This document shows, piece by piece, positions 44,259 to 57,217 of a DNA stretch of 64,000 nucleotides. The notes beneath the pieces are model-generated. The model ran no database searches. It was given only the letters and a program-made list of their open reading frames with translations, and had not been told where the DNA came from. Source of the DNA: Henckelia pumila (taxonomy: Eukaryota > Streptophyta > Magnoliopsida > Lamiales > Gesneriaceae); assembly GCF_033568475.1 (NCBI RefSeq), contig NC_133122.1:14698763-14762762 (forward strand). Direction: 5' to 3'. The number at the start of each line of letters is the position of its first letter. Position 1 is the first letter of the stretch. The position numbers and the translations under genes were made by a program.

Positions 44259-44401
44259 TTTTGCTATGCTGCCCACCTTCATGCTCACCTATGAGGTGTC
44301 ACTCATCCATTGGATGAACCATTTGTATATGATTCATCTCATCCATTGGATGATTGCTATAGGTGAACATGGAGGTGGGCAGCATAGCAAAACTCTATAT
44401 A
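44250..44401. mobile_element. MITE with long inverted repeats, about 150 bp
   Basis: The arms are nearly exact inverse complements for about 45 bp (AGAGTTTTGCTATGCTGCCC and CACCTATG-like inner part) around a short centre containing two direct copies of catccattggatga. TA-rich flanks hide the target-site duplication. Its right edge touches the Helitron end. Confidence 0.75.
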
Positions 44402-45099
44402 TACTAGCAACAAAGCACACGCGTTGCGTGTGTGTGACGTAATATTATCATATGGTATATCTTATATAATTAGTCAGATTTAAGATTTATTAGCACAAAT
44501 CAACATAAATTGTAAGCTGAAAAAATCAAAAATTAGACATTGTTTGCATTCGTACGTTCTAGCTCATGGTTACAGAACCTGAACATATACATCAATAAAA
44601 CAATGAAAGTAACAAACGATAAACATTTCGTTCCAAAAATAAAAACCAAACTTATGAACATAGAAGAACAAATAAATTAGATAAATATAACCATTGATAC
44701 CTAGTATATTAATTCATTTCATTTCCTAAAAAAAAAAATCATTTCATTTGAATGATAAATACGTAAGTAAAAAATACTTATATTTGGAAATTGAAAAAAA
44801 ATTATAATCCACAATTACTTAAGCATAAATATTCAACATTAAACCTACACAAATAATACAAAGCATAAATTCTGATACCCGAACTAATGACTATAACCTG
44901 CAAGAAACAAGCATATTATCATAAAAAATTGAATTTTTTTTAAAAAAAATAATCTTACGTTTCCAATAATTCATGGATCAACACATCGATTCTCTTCAGA
45001 TGCAGCATTCGCAGACTACGTATTCATGGGAGGCAAGCAACCGAAGATAATAGCATGTCATTCGGCGATGCTAGGTGTACAGGTAGTGCCTTGATCCAC

Positions 45100-45600
45100 T
45101 CAATATTTGACACATGGCATGTGGGTTTTGTTTTTGTTTTTAAATAAAAAATAGACTGTACGTGAACCATGGTTAACTTTTACGCGTGAAAAGTGAAAAG
45201 GAACAAAATATTTCACACAATTCAAATTTTGGCCGCGTTTTTTTTTTCTCCTCTCCCCACAGCCCAGATCTCCTCGTTTCCGACGCCATCTTAAGCCGCC
45301 GTTGCCGCTCTGAGTGTGACGCTCCGCCACTGCCGCCCTGAATCCGACACTGTCTCCCATCGCTGCCGCCCTGATTCTGATATTTCATTCTATTCTCTTT
45401 GGCTCCCTAGTCCCACATTGCATACCATCTTTCCATCACACCGTCCGCTACACTTTTCTATCGTGACATAGCTTCACCCCACGACCACCACACCAAAGAA
45501 TGTCCACCGCCCCCGCCGCGCCGACGAAGGCCCACCGCGCCGCTGCTCCCACAGTACACGCTGCTGTTCTAGATCAAGGCAAATCTTTGAAAAAATTAGT
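45100..45600. other. GC-rich exon-like island inside the Helitron
   Basis: This roughly 300-bp island (about 45245-45580) has much higher GC than its surroundings, with runs of gccgcc-type codons. On the minus strand it reads GGSGGASHSERQRRLKMASE in an open frame. I do not recognise a family. It is consistent with a captured gene fragment. Confidence 0.35.
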
Positions 45601-46392
45601 GTTTTGAGTAATAATAATATAGGTTATTGGGTTTTGCTTTTCTATGCCCCTAGAGTTAAGCAAAAGATTGAGAAACTCAAAAACTTTCTTAGGCATGTAT
45701 AATACATGAGTTTTGTGTTTTATCTAAACTGTAAAATTCTTGGTACCGGATGATGTGTGTTTGGGTCTTGTAATATATTGTGTTTGGATCTTGTTTTATA
45801 TAGTGGATGCAAGACACTTGTATATGCGGTAATGCTTAAATTTTCAGGGAAAAAGAGAAATCAATTTGGTGGTGGAATTTGGATGGATGTCCAGTGACAT
45901 TTATCTTAGAATTGATTAATTGATTCTTATTACACCATATTTTCTTCAAGATTTGTTAAACTTTTCTTACTCATGTATAATACATGAGTTTTGTGTTTTA
46001 TTTTGACTGTAAAGTTCTTGGTATCAAATTCGAACGGATGATGTGTATTTGGGTCTTGTTATATGAAAAAAACTAGGAAAGTGGGTACGAACAATTTGGA
46101 TGCATTGCTTTCTCAATTATCGAATTTAACCAATTTACATGAGAATTAATTCTTGAAGCATGACTTAGATTTATTTTCATTAGGACTTTTTTTAATTTAT
46201 TATCTATAGAGATAGGGAAACTTACTTGATAATAACTTGCAAAACTTTCTTAAAAACTATCTACATAAATAAATTAGCTTAGACCATTAAAAGTTGTACT
46301 GTAAATCTTTTGTGATTTTCAAATGTTGCTAATTTCATCCAAAATGACGGTGTATCAATTATTTATTTCATTTCATCTATTATTCTTGTTTG

Positions 46393-46696
46393 AAAATGGA
46401 AGACGACAATTCATTGCTGTGAAGAAGTTGAATTGATCATATTCCAAATATTCAATGTGAAGTTTCCTGATTTTTTCGTGCAAGATAATGTTGAGGTACA
46501 ACTTTCTATTATTAATGTTTTAGAGAGTAAACTAGAAGTTGGTCAGATTGTGAACTCTGTGAAAGATGTGTATTTGTTGTATTGTCAATACGCACATGCC
46601 AAAGGATTTAGTGTGAGAAAGAGTGATCAACGATGTTTTTCTCATTCAAATGAGCTCCAATCGAAAGAATTTAATTGTTTTGTGAAGGTTCGATAG
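46393..46696 (+). pseudogene. FAR1/FHY3-like DNA-binding domain fragment
   Basis: The frame reads VGQIVNSVKDVYLLYCQYAH then AKGFSVRKSDQR, and SKEFNCFVK. This matches the start of a FAR1 domain, the zinc-binding region of FAR1/FHY3 factors that derive from Mutator-like transposases. The frame stops at 46694-46696 and the remainder of the domain (the later cysteine/histidine part), the MULE transposase and SWIM regions are missing. It lies in opposite orientation to the Helitron and is probably a captured or decayed copy. Confidence 0.6.
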
Positions 46697-47844
46697 ATGA
46701 GAAAAGATTTAGTAAAAAGATTGCAGACTTGCAGTTTATCAGAAACCGATCACTAGAACTAACTGTTTTTTTGCGTAGAGGCGCTTAAAATCAGTGCAAC
46801 TGCACTAAACCCAAATCCGACTTTCTGCCTTTTTGATCTTCTTCTCTCCAATTAGGCGCATCTGCACTACTGCAATTCTGCCATTTTTTTTTTTGCTGCT
46901 ACTGTCAAAATTTTGAAAAACCCGGAAACTTTAAATTTCAATATATGGGGCATTACATATAGTTTCTCAAAAAGATGGTCACTTTGCTATTTTGTTACTC
47001 TTGCTAGTGATTTCTCTATAAAAGTTTCGTTTTAGACGTTCTCTCATAATCTCTTATGTTGCGGAAATTGACAGGTTTAAGGACAACATGGAATTCACAA
47101 AAATCAAAACTAATGAGGAAGGAGTATGTTTTGTCTGATATGCACAGATTGCAGAAATGAGAAGTTATATTTTTTTTAGGTTTTGATGTGTTTTTAGAGT
47201 TAGATTTTGAGTAAAGTTTGTTTAAATAAGTATATTTAATTAATTTCCAAATATTTTCATGGTTGATTGTTGTTTGGGAGGCATTTGAAAGAACCTGATT
47301 TGTGTATTAAATTCAAGAAACTATGTTTTCTTTGATCGAATCATTTGTGAGTTTTAGATGAATTTTAAATTTTTTTTTTAAAAAAGTTATTTTCAGTATA
47401 TGTAAGCCACTTTATAATTTTTGTTTGTTGATTTAAATATTTTTAAAGATGTTTTACAAAAAAAATTCATTCATGCAAGTCAAGAACAAAAGGGGCTCAA
47501 GTCTTCAATTTCTCTTTTATTCACATTTTTTTTACTTATTCATTTTTTTTGAATTGATAAGAAAAATAACCCAAGATCAAAGACAAAAATATTATCATTA
47601 AAAAAGAGAAAATAAATCATGACATAATGAAGCAAAAACAAATGAACAAACTCGCAAAATATTAAGCACGGGATGTTAGCCTACAAGATACATAGTTCTG
47701 TGCTGAAATGTTAGCCTACAAGAGAAAGTACATAGACAACCAACATATCACATCTTACTACCGAAAACTATAATAATTACAAACATGAAACAAATCAACC
47801 GGCACAAGAGACTTGTTTAGGTCCATATGGTATATTCTTTACAG

Positions 47845-48260
47845 TTACAGTAGGTAACACATGACTTGAGTATGACATGCCACGGTCATTCTCAGCAAAT
47901 CGATTGGTAGAATATACTTGAGAGGTTGCCTCAGAGGATGATGAAATGGGCTTGTGAATGAGTTCGCCGTGTGCTTGTTAAAATGCATTTTGTTACCGCT
48001 ATCAAGCGAATGATCTTCAATATTAGTTGAGTTGATGTTCGTGTTATACGAATTCCCGTCTGTGAAAATCAAAAGAATCTTTTCTCATGTTTTAGGGCAA
48101 CCGGACAAATATAGTACTTCTGACCCGGATGGGTTGAGTGGTTCTCGGCTGTTCGCCAGTCCGTAAGATCATCAACCCATTCCCGTATGCACATTGTGGT
48201 GGTGTCTTCAATTCCATTAAACCTAATGAAGCAAACAAGTAAAATTGTGATTAAAGACAA
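47845..48260 (-). other. Unassigned exon-like frames inside the Helitron
   Basis: Two overlapping open stretches read DDLTDWRTAENHSTHPGQKY and YICPV, then NINSTNIEDHSLDSG. The HPGQKYYICP part faintly resembles a GRF-type zinc finger, but the expected cysteine pair is missing. I cannot assign a function. It may be another captured fragment. Confidence 0.25.
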
Positions 48261-49264
48261 GGGAGAATAAAATTATTTAACTGAAATGCGGTAACTAAAT
48301 TATTTGACAAAACAAGTTGTCTTAGTTTCACAAGAACTTCTTCTCACATTATATAGATGCACACATTTTCAACCATGAGTTTCTGTTTTGGTTGCACTCA
48401 TCACAAACCAATTAAATGGACAATTCATTACCTGTATTACATATAGACAGTAGCTGAAAAACAGGATAAAACAAAATAAAATTTAAAAAAATCCACGATA
48501 ATATAAACCTGGAATATAAGGAGAAGACATGTATGTAGAAAATTGCTTTATAAAAAATGATTGCCATTAAAATGATAATGGCAGATGACAACATGAAAAA
48601 CCCATATAACAAGTCACTCTAGTTCTTGGAGATAAGTGAAAGCCATTTTTTATTAATCAAGTAACCACGCTAAGTAAAAATATTAGATCAAGCAAAAAAT
48701 TTTGACAAAGATATGTAAATTGATGTATCCAATCAGTTGAATTAAATACATAAAAGAAAATACAAGATTTAAAAGTAATTACCGAGAACTAAATACTAAT
48801 TAATAGAAACCTAATCACCAACCAGTAAATGATAATTTTTTGGCTTATGAAGCTCGTAGCCAGCTACACCAACTCCCCAGTGTAGTGTAATTGTTCCCAC
48901 AACTTCGATAATCTCATTTTAGCATTTAGTAAAACTTTGTTCCACCATTGTTCAGTGATTAATATCTCAGAAAAGATAAATAAAATTAAGGCACAAATGA
49001 GTTTTAAGCTCATAGTCACCACATATAAGAGCATCCTGCGACAATGAAGAACAGCTCGTTCTATTTAAAGAAAAGAAAATGGCATAACCTTCATTTCTTG
49101 AATAACTCCACAAAAAAAAATGAACCAAATGCATAGACTTTGCCCTTTGCCCACCACAAAACTCTATTCCAAAAAAATCTCAAAAAAAAAATATGATGAA
49201 AACACACAAATCTCTTTTTTAAAAAAACACACACGCACACAAATCTCGAAAACTCCCAAAAAAT

Positions 49265-49630
49265 TCAAATAAACAAATAAACATTGTTTTTAGCTAACAT
49301 TTCAGTAATACCTTCAATCAGATCAGTTTTAACGTAGAAGGGAGTCGGAGTCCGCGGTGGTTCAATGAAGGCCTCGGTGTAGTGGATCTTGGCTTTCACC
49401 TCGACGGGAGCCAGAGTCTGGGGCGAAAATGAAGAGTGGAACTCGTAGACGGTGGCTGAGTTCTGAGATCTGGGCGATAGCTCCACCAAGAATGACTCGG
49501 TAATGAGATATGACAAATGAAAAATGAGAATTATTTTAGGGATTTGTTTACCCTGGTTGGGGGATGGGTTAGGGTTGGGTTTGAAAAATAGAATTACATT
49601 TTCAAAAAAAATAACATGGCCCATTTCCAC
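49265..49630 (-). other. Coding-like fragment inside the Helitron
   Basis: About 200 bp of higher GC (49310-49510) reads on the minus strand as ELSPRSQNSATVYEFHSSFS then PQTLAPVEVKAKIHYTEAFI. Codon composition looks like a real exon, unlike the AT-rich neighbours, but I do not recognise the family. It fits a captured exon. Confidence 0.35.
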
Positions 49631-51237
49631 GTGTCAGCCAACTAATGGATCATGACACTACCTCTACACCCAGCATCGAACGAGCCGTCTTTTTCGGAGT
49701 GTATTCAATCAAATTAAAATGAAAAATGAAAAGAATATGGAGACAGAACAACAACCAAAGTTATGGCGGTTTCCGATGATTACGAAGAGCCATAAAAAGT
49801 TCACCATACCAAATTGCATCTTACATATTAATGGGTATATCCTCTTTACCGGAAAAGTATTTCAAAAAATTTCAAAAGCAGGAATAAGAGGGGAAACTTT
49901 GGGAGTTGTAGGGAAGACAATGTGGCGAGTAACGAAATGGGAAGTGGACGAATTCTTTTACTAAAATATCAAAATTTTCCTTCCTATTTCAGAATATTGA
50001 AAAACAAAAGAAATGTATTTTAGTACATACCTTTATATTTTGAGTCGAAATCAAATGAGTTTAAACATTATAAAATAGTGAAGATATATATAAGTTTTAC
50101 AAATAAATATGGCCTAAAAACGACATTAAAAAGCAAACTATATATGATCTATATACATCAATAAAAACATAATAAAAGTTTTTAGAAACCAAATTAATTA
50201 GAAATAATGAAACTTTAAATTTTTTTTGAAATCGAGCAAGAAAGAATCACCAAATATCCATTCTTCTATTTGCGGATATCAGAATCTCGAAAATTTGCAT
50301 TTGAAATTTCAAATCCATTGCAAATTATACTAATTTATTTTCATCTCACGATCGAGGGAAAAAACATGACACAAAAGGAAAAAATTGAAAAAACATAAAT
50401 ACGAAGATAATATAATAGAATATTCAAAAATAAAATTATAACTATAAGTATTGGATATGAGGAGTCGTTTCTATACCTGCAATCTTGAATTTTTTTTGGA
50501 GAAACCGGCACTATATGAATTGGATTTCAGGAGTCGTACTCGTATGCATGTCTGCAATTTTTTTCGAGAAACCGAAGAATTGAATGGTTATGAAACTAAA
50601 AAGTAATATTTAGGATTTCATATAATTAAAGAACATTTAACAAACAGATGGACACAAATACTTGCCTCCAAGACAAGGCGTTGCCCTCGCAAGAACGAAC
50701 ACTCCATCTCAAGTTTCTTAGTAACAAATCCAACGCTGAAATTTATTGTGTCAAACTTCTCCCAACCAATGAATACACTTTTGGCAAAATTTGACAGCAA
50801 TCTCGATAGTTTGAAAGAAATACAACGCAGAATTTTGTTTTTATTTTCCAACCTGATCATGTTTTGGCACAAATTGATATCATAAGTAAACAAATAAAAT
50901 CCAATAAGAATAAGAGCATAATTGGAGATACCGGCAACATGAGAAGGCAATGATGCGATCGGGGAATGTGAAGGAAGAAGATTTTGATTGAAATTTGAAG
51001 AGATTAAAATTAAAATGGAAGAAAGGGTATGCACGATGATGAGTACGTGGGTACGTTGTGGGGTAATAATGATGAGAAGTTGTACTCGCGCATTTCATCG
51101 AATTGCCCTTTTTTATATAGATGATTAAACTTAGGGTATTTATTGTTAATGGAGGGCAATTTAGTCTAAACATTATTTTGGACAAAGTAGTTAGTTTAAG
51201 GGGTTTAGCAATTATTAGATAGTAAGGATAGTAAGGA

Positions 51238-51624
51238 TATATATGTTTGTATGTATGTATGTATGTATGTTATTAAGATAGTATTCCGAATTTTAAAGAA
51301 CTTGACAATCAACAGCAGCAACAAAGAATAAGTCGAGGCGAGAGAGTCTCTATATCCGCAAGACGAAATTGCCCGTTAAAAGTGCTCAACGTTGGCGGCA
51401 ATTGTCTCTAAGATACAACGACTTTGCGAACGAGATATATCAACACAAAAAATATCTCAAACTTCAGCGAACTAAAATATGCAAAACAGTTTTCTTTTGA
51501 GAGAGAGGGAGGAAATTGCAGCGAAAGAAAAAACTCTGATGTTTTACTTTCTCAGAGGTTTTGTCTGCGTTTCAAATGTTTTTCTATATTGTTATATGTT
51601 ATAACTGATCATATATAGCCTAAG
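51238..51624. other. Flanking DNA with an ATGT microsatellite
   Basis: It contains about seven ATGT units at about 51243-51270 and no supported gene. It separates the Helitron from the third Tekay LTR, ending at the left flank CTAAG. Confidence 0.6.
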
Positions 51625-52389
51625 TGTAGTGACCCGACCCGGATCCACTACCTAATCAGAGTTAAGAGCATTATTAAGCATGCATTAAATAAAATCGCTG
51701 CGGAAGACTTAAATACAAGCAGACCGGCAGAATACAACCGGCTAATCATCATCGATTTACACAACCCAATCGAATTTACATAGATAAAAACCTACAGCTA
51801 AATACTGCTGTCTTCAAGGTCGCTGGCTCCTCCAAGCTCCTGGTGCTCAATCCTGCACCTACATCTGCCCCGTCGAATAGGGTATCCAGATACACAAAAA
51901 ATACTGAACGTGAGCTCTAAGCTCAATACGAAAGCACGGATAAACATACAAATATGATGCATGCAAATGACAGAGTATCCATATCTGGGATAACCGTATA
52001 CGAACTACTCAGACTGGCGCCTGGGATATAAGCTCGTCACATCGGGGTAGCTAACCACTGTGTGCGACCACTCATTCCCGAATCACGGACGCGGAACACG
52101 GAGTCCTTCAGGTATCAGTACCTAGGGGTACTTGATATCAAACGTCCTAACAGGGCTGAGCAACCCTAACTGGCTCATCTCGAAAGATATACAGATGTAC
52201 AGGCACAAGATGATATGCACATGCCACATAACAATAATAACATGCAAACACATAAATGCAACATATAAGCATGCATATCCGCTGGCAATCTCAGTCAGTA
52301 CTTACGTACCTTTCTAAGGCAGTCCTAGTAGTCTCAGTTTAGGTTCCAAGCCTATCATCAAGTCTACAATGCAAATACTCATGCATCAT
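51625..52389 (-). repeat. 3' LTR of Tekay copy 3, left piece
   Basis: This is the downstream part of the LTR in minus-strand sense. The sequence resumes at 61374 after the Athila-like element, whose target duplication ATCAT is at 52385-52389 and 61369-61373. Phrases such as CGCTGGCAATCTCAGTCA are shared with the LTRs of Tekay copy 1, showing family relation. Confidence 0.88.
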
Positions 52390-53754
52390 TGATAAGTGTA
52401 TTTTATACACTTAATTTATATATGATTTTAATTGTTAAATATTTGTTTCGAGCAGATTTATGTGGGTATTGTGTTGTTTTTGTGATTGTAGGAAATTATG
52501 GAGATTTTGTGAATTATGGAATTTTGAGGAGAAAAATAAGAAGTTTAGAAGAGAAAAAAGAAAAGAAAAGAAAAGAAACGTATAGACAAAGAAGATGAAT
52601 AGTGATGGGCTTCAACTATTGGGCCTTAATTGATTAGCGCTTCTTTAAGCGCTAATGGGAAAGAAAGCAAGCGCTATCGCGCTTCAGAGGAGAAGATTGA
52701 GAAACCTCGACAGAGGGTTATACGCGGGCGCGTGATTTCTGGAGTGGGCGCTTTTCTGAACTTGGAAATATTTTATCGGAAGGAAACTTATATATTTTGT
52801 GGGCTTTTGAGTGGGCTTTGGGAGACGATATAAAAGGCAATTTTTCATCAGACTAAAGGGAGCCGCCGCAACAATTACGTAGACATCAGAGATTGATCGA
52901 GATTTTTCTGGGATTTTCTAGAGCTTCATCGTGAAGAACGAAGACGGAGTTTGATAGACCGGACACGGCGTCGACGACGGATTTGTTTATTTTGTCTTTT
53001 ATTTTATTCTGAATATGTTTGAATTTATTAATTATTGTTTTCACAATTTTATTATGAACTAATTTTTATAGTCTAGAGGTCGGATGGAACCTGGTGTAGA
53101 CACTTTCTTGAATTCTTGATTTTATTGGATTGAATTTCTTCTAGATTAATTGTTTTTTCTAGAATTGATTGTCTTTTCAATTATCTGATCAATAATTGAT
53201 TTGTAATATTTATTTTAAATCTGGCACTCGGGAGAGGAGATTTTGAATAGGACCAATGGAAAATACACTGTTAATTATTTATCTGACTCGGGAGAGCTTA
53301 TAACTTTAACAGAGCTTTTTAAAAGAGAACATAGTTTTGAATTGATCACTGCAAGTATATTCTTAATAGGGATATTGGAATTGAATTGTAGTTGATATAT
53401 TTTATTCGGCACTCGGGAGAGGGAATAATACACGTAAGTGTTCTTGGCTATTAATTCTTTGAAATTCATGAAGATTAATTAATTAGGATTGATTGTTGTT
53501 GAAACCATGTGAAATCTATACCTCTAGACCATTTTCTCTGATTGATTATTCCTGAAAGTTGTTTGCGTGCTATCTAAAATCAACTGATTATTTATTTTAA
53601 TTGCAAAATTCTTGATTATTGATTTCTAGATAAAGTTTGGACTATTCTAATTACAAGCACTATTATTTCATTTTACTCCCTGAGGGATCGATACTTGATT
53701 TTATCACTATATTAAAACTTGACACTCGTACGCTTGCGAGGAATATTCACAACA
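52390..53754 (+). repeat. 5' LTR of Athila-like element
   Basis: It starts TGATAAGTGTATTTTATACA and ends CACAACA. It has a hairpin ATTAGCGCTT/AAGCGCTAAT (52634-52657), more GCGC words, then a TATA box (ATATAAAAGG, 52828-52837). The downstream part includes several actcgggagag repeats. Confidence 0.93.
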
Positions 53755-53892
53755 AGTTTTTGGCGCCATTGCCGGGGAGGAAATTTGATTATTTTTTTAG
53801 TCTTGTTACCAATTAGTCTAGATTTTAATTTAGAGTTTTTTATTTTATTTTTAAGTTGCTAATTAATTTCTTCTTATTTTTAATTGCAGTCT

Positions 53893-56130
53893 ATGCGACG
53901 ATCTCAAAGTTCTAATTCTCTACTTTTTGATCCGGAGATCGAGCGCACTGCACGTGCTTTGAGAAGATAGAAAAGAGAAGAACTTGAAAGAATGGCTGAA
54001 CAAGAAGAAAACCAAGCTCCCCTAGTGCCTATTAGAGATCACTTCAGACCGACGATCCAGGCTCACTATTCTGGAATCGCTCGAGGAACTATCAATGCAA
54101 ACAATTTTGAGCTGAAGCCTGCATTGATCAACATGGTTCAACAGAACCAATTTAATGGGAGTGCCACTGCCGATCCTTATCTACACCTACGCACCTTTTT
54201 GGAGATAACCGATACGGTAAAAATTAATGGTGTGTCTGAGGATACTATACGCTTACGCTTGTTTCCGTTTTCTCTCAGGGATCAAGCCAGAAGTTGGTTG
54301 CAATCACTGCCGCTTGGAAGCATCACTACTTGGGAGGTGATGGCAGAAAAATTTCTTGCAAAATATTTTCCTCCTGCCAAAACCACCCAACTGAAGATCG
54401 AGATCAGCACCTTCCGGCAGATGGACACTGAACAGCTATACGAGGCATGGGAAAGGTATAAAGAATTATTAAGACGTTGTCCTAACCACAATTTTGCAGA
54501 TTGGGAACAGATTGAGTGGTTTTACAACGGACTGAATGCGCCTACGAGAATGAATGTGGACTCAGCGGCTGGAGGTACTATATTTGCGAAGGATCATGTT
54601 CAGGCTTATGATATGTTGGAGGAGATGACGGTCAATAGTTTCCAATGACCATATGAGCGTGTGGGAGTCAAGAAGCCGGCTGGAGTATATGCAGTGGATC
54701 CTCTCACGTCCATCACTGCTCAATTATCTGCACTGACTACACAGGTAGCTTCTTTGAATAAAATTAATGTTGCAGATTCAAATGGAGTTGAAGGATCACC
54801 GGCTATAGAGCAAGTCAATTATATAAATCCAAATGGATACCGAGGTTATGGAGCGTACAGAGGTAATCCTATTTCCAATACCTTTCACCATAATTTTCGA
54901 AATCATGAAGATTTTTCTTATGCTAACAATACTAATAAGGGTGATGGTAAGTTGTCTTTGGAGGATGTGGTTAGTACCTTTGTGCAGGAATCAGGTAAGA
55001 GGATGGCAAGAACTGAGTCTCGACTTGACAGTTTGGAGACGCACATGACCAACATGGGTGCTGTGTTGCAATCCATGGAAACCAGCATAGGGCAGTTGGC
55101 GAACGCACTGAAAGACAACAACCGCGGCCAGTTCCCTAGCAATACTGAGGTAAATCCCAAGGAGCAGTGCAATTCCATAGAGTTGAGAAGTGGAAAAGAA
55201 GTTGGAATTCAAGAACCTGCTGTTGAAGAGAAGAAATTTGAGGAAAAATTTGAGGAGAAGGAGCCAAAACCGGAGCCAAAACCGATGTATAAGCCTCCAC
55301 TTCCCTACCCGCAGAGGTTCAAGAAGAAAATATTGGACGAGCAGTTTTCCAAATTCTTGGAGATTTTCAAGAAAATTCACATCAACATCCCCTTTGCTGA
55401 TGCTTTGGAACAAATGCCGAACTACGCGAAATTCATCAAGGAGATGATGTCCAAGAAAAGGAGACTGCTAGAGAACGAGGTGGTCAATCTGACGGAAGAG
55501 TGCAGTGCGGTGCTACAAAAGAAGATGCCACAGAAACTTAAGGATCCAGGGAGTTTTACTGTTCCTTGTTCTATTGGTGGTTCTCATTTTAATAATGCAC
55601 TTTGTGATTTAGGGGCCAGTATTAATTTAATGCCATTATCTATGTACAGGGCCTTGGAGTTGGGAGACATGAAATCGACTAAGATTTCATTGCAATTGGC
55701 GGATCGGAGCATTAAATATCCACGAGGAATTGTTGAAGATGTTCTAGTCAAGGTGGATAGATTCATCTTCCCAGCGGATTTTGTGGTATTGGATATAGAA
55801 GCAGATCATGGTGCTCCGCTCATTTTTGGAAGACCATTCTTGGCCACGGCGGATGCAAAAATTGAAGTGATGAAAGGGGAGTTGTCAATGGGTGTGGAGT
55901 GCGAACGAGTAATCTTCAACTTATTTACGAAAGCACCTAATCCATCCATCGAACAATTATGCTTAATTGAACCGGTTATGAAGTTGGAGGGTTGTTCAAA
56001 AGCCGACATTGCGGTTGATTCATCGAATGAGAGAGCGCCAAAACCACCAAAGAAGGCCACGAAAAAAGCAAAATTTAAAAGGCGGTTCGTGGAATTTATT
56101 TGGCGCGTGAAAGAGAAAGGGAAGACTTAA
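53893..56130 (+). pseudogene. Athila-like gag-protease with two nonsense mutations
   Basis: The frame begins at 53893 (MRRSQSSNSLLFDPEIERTA) and shows the Athila gag signature (LRTFLEITDTVKINGVSEDT, RSWLQSLPLGSITTWEVMAE). A coiled-coil-like region follows (SRLDSLETHMTNMGAVLQSM), then a lysine/glutamate-rich linker and an aspartic protease (CDLGASINLMPLSMY, LIFGRPFLATADAKI). Stops interrupt it at 53968-53970 (TAG) and 54646-54648 (TGA). Related elements continue into RT after the protease. Here the protein ends with a basic tail (KKATKKAKFKRRFVEFIWRV). Confidence 0.88.
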
Positions 56131-56339
56131 TACTTTGAAAGTCGGGCTGGCGACTCTAAACCAAGCGCTTTTTGGGAGGCAACCCAAAAATTTTTGTTTT
56201 ATTTTTTTTATTTATTTTATTTAAATGTCTGCTTTAATTTTTATTTTTATTTTTGCTCATTAGTTAATTTTATGATTTTTGAATTATTGTTGATAATTTG
56301 GGAGGCCTAATTTTAAAATTTTTGAATTATTTTTCAGGA

Positions 56340-56740
56340 TTTTGGTCTTCTTGCAGCGCATTATGGGCGCTCGCCCAAGATTGGAGGCGTCCGCTCAAGA
56401 TTTGGGAGTTGAAATCAGAGGCTTATGCGCGCTCGCCTCCACTCTATGCACTGAAGCTACACGAACAGCGCTACGCCTTGCGCCATCGCACTACTGAATA
56501 GCGCCTCACCATGCGCTATCGCCCTCCATACTAGCGCAAGAAGCATGCGCTATCGCGCACTCCAGCAGCGCAAGCACCATGCGCTAACGCGCTCCTTCAC
56601 CTTCCAATTCATGCGCTAACGCGCTCCTTTATAGCGCCATTATCAAGCGCTATCGCGCTACTTTACCACCACACAAGCGCTATCGCGCGATTAAATAGCG
56701 CATGTTTAGGCGCTATCGCGCACGAATTACTTCAGGAGTT
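56340..56740 (+). repeat. GCGC-rich repeat array between gag-protease and the late ORF
   Basis: Short words GCGCTATCGCGC and GCGCTAACGCGC recur at least seven times between 56510 and 56725, with further GCGC variants from 56345. Most are nearly self-complementary. The same word occurs in the LTRs upstream of the TATA box. The array occupies the place where RT and integrase would be. Confidence 0.8.
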
Positions 56741-57217
56741 TAAAAGCCCATTCCAGAGTCTTCCTCCCAGACTTAAATCACAATCCCCAGTCCATATTTA
56801 AATCTCACGCAAGGGCATGATCATCGTAAATCTTCTATTCAACAAAATATCATCAGCTTAAGGATTGTGATCTTAATTACAAGGCAAAGATTCTCAAAAT
56901 TGATCTTGCTCCATCTCAGCTTGTCGAGAAAGGGGAAATTGAAGAATTTGGAAAATGTATTCGTGAACGGTACAACAGCTGAAATTTTATCTCTTACATT
57001 TGATTTTTGATAAATGTTGTGATTTGAGGCTATTGGGTTGTCTGAGCTGTGGAGTGGAGTATGTTTGATGCAGTGAAATTCTATATCATTGTATTAGTGC
57101 CTACCAAGTGTTTGTTGAATTGCTTGGGTTATTTGAACGTTGGTTGCTGGAATTGTTGGGAGTTTATTGCATTGTTTGAGGCATTTGATTTGAATTGAGT
57201 TGAATTATTGAGTTACA

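Larger units (their letters stand above)
44404..51237 (-). mobile_element. Probable Helitron, non-autonomous
   Basis: On the minus strand the right end reads A then TCCTTACTATCC, with the TC start and TACTAT-rich head seen in plant Helitrons. The left end has a hairpin (ACACGC/GCGTGT) about ten bases before a terminal CTAG followed by T. Plant Helitrons insert between A and T without duplication and end in a hairpin plus CTRR, as here. No Rep/helicase gene is recognisable in the 6.8 kb, so it would be non-autonomous. It holds exon-like fragments of other genes. Confidence 0.55.

Noticed and set aside
49719..49964. 81-codon plus-strand frame in the Helitron
   Set aside because: It has AT-rich composition without any recognisable domain and no supporting splice or promoter context.
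44404..51237. Autonomous Helitron with Rep/helicase
   Set aside because: No helicase or Rep motifs are readable in either strand of the interior.
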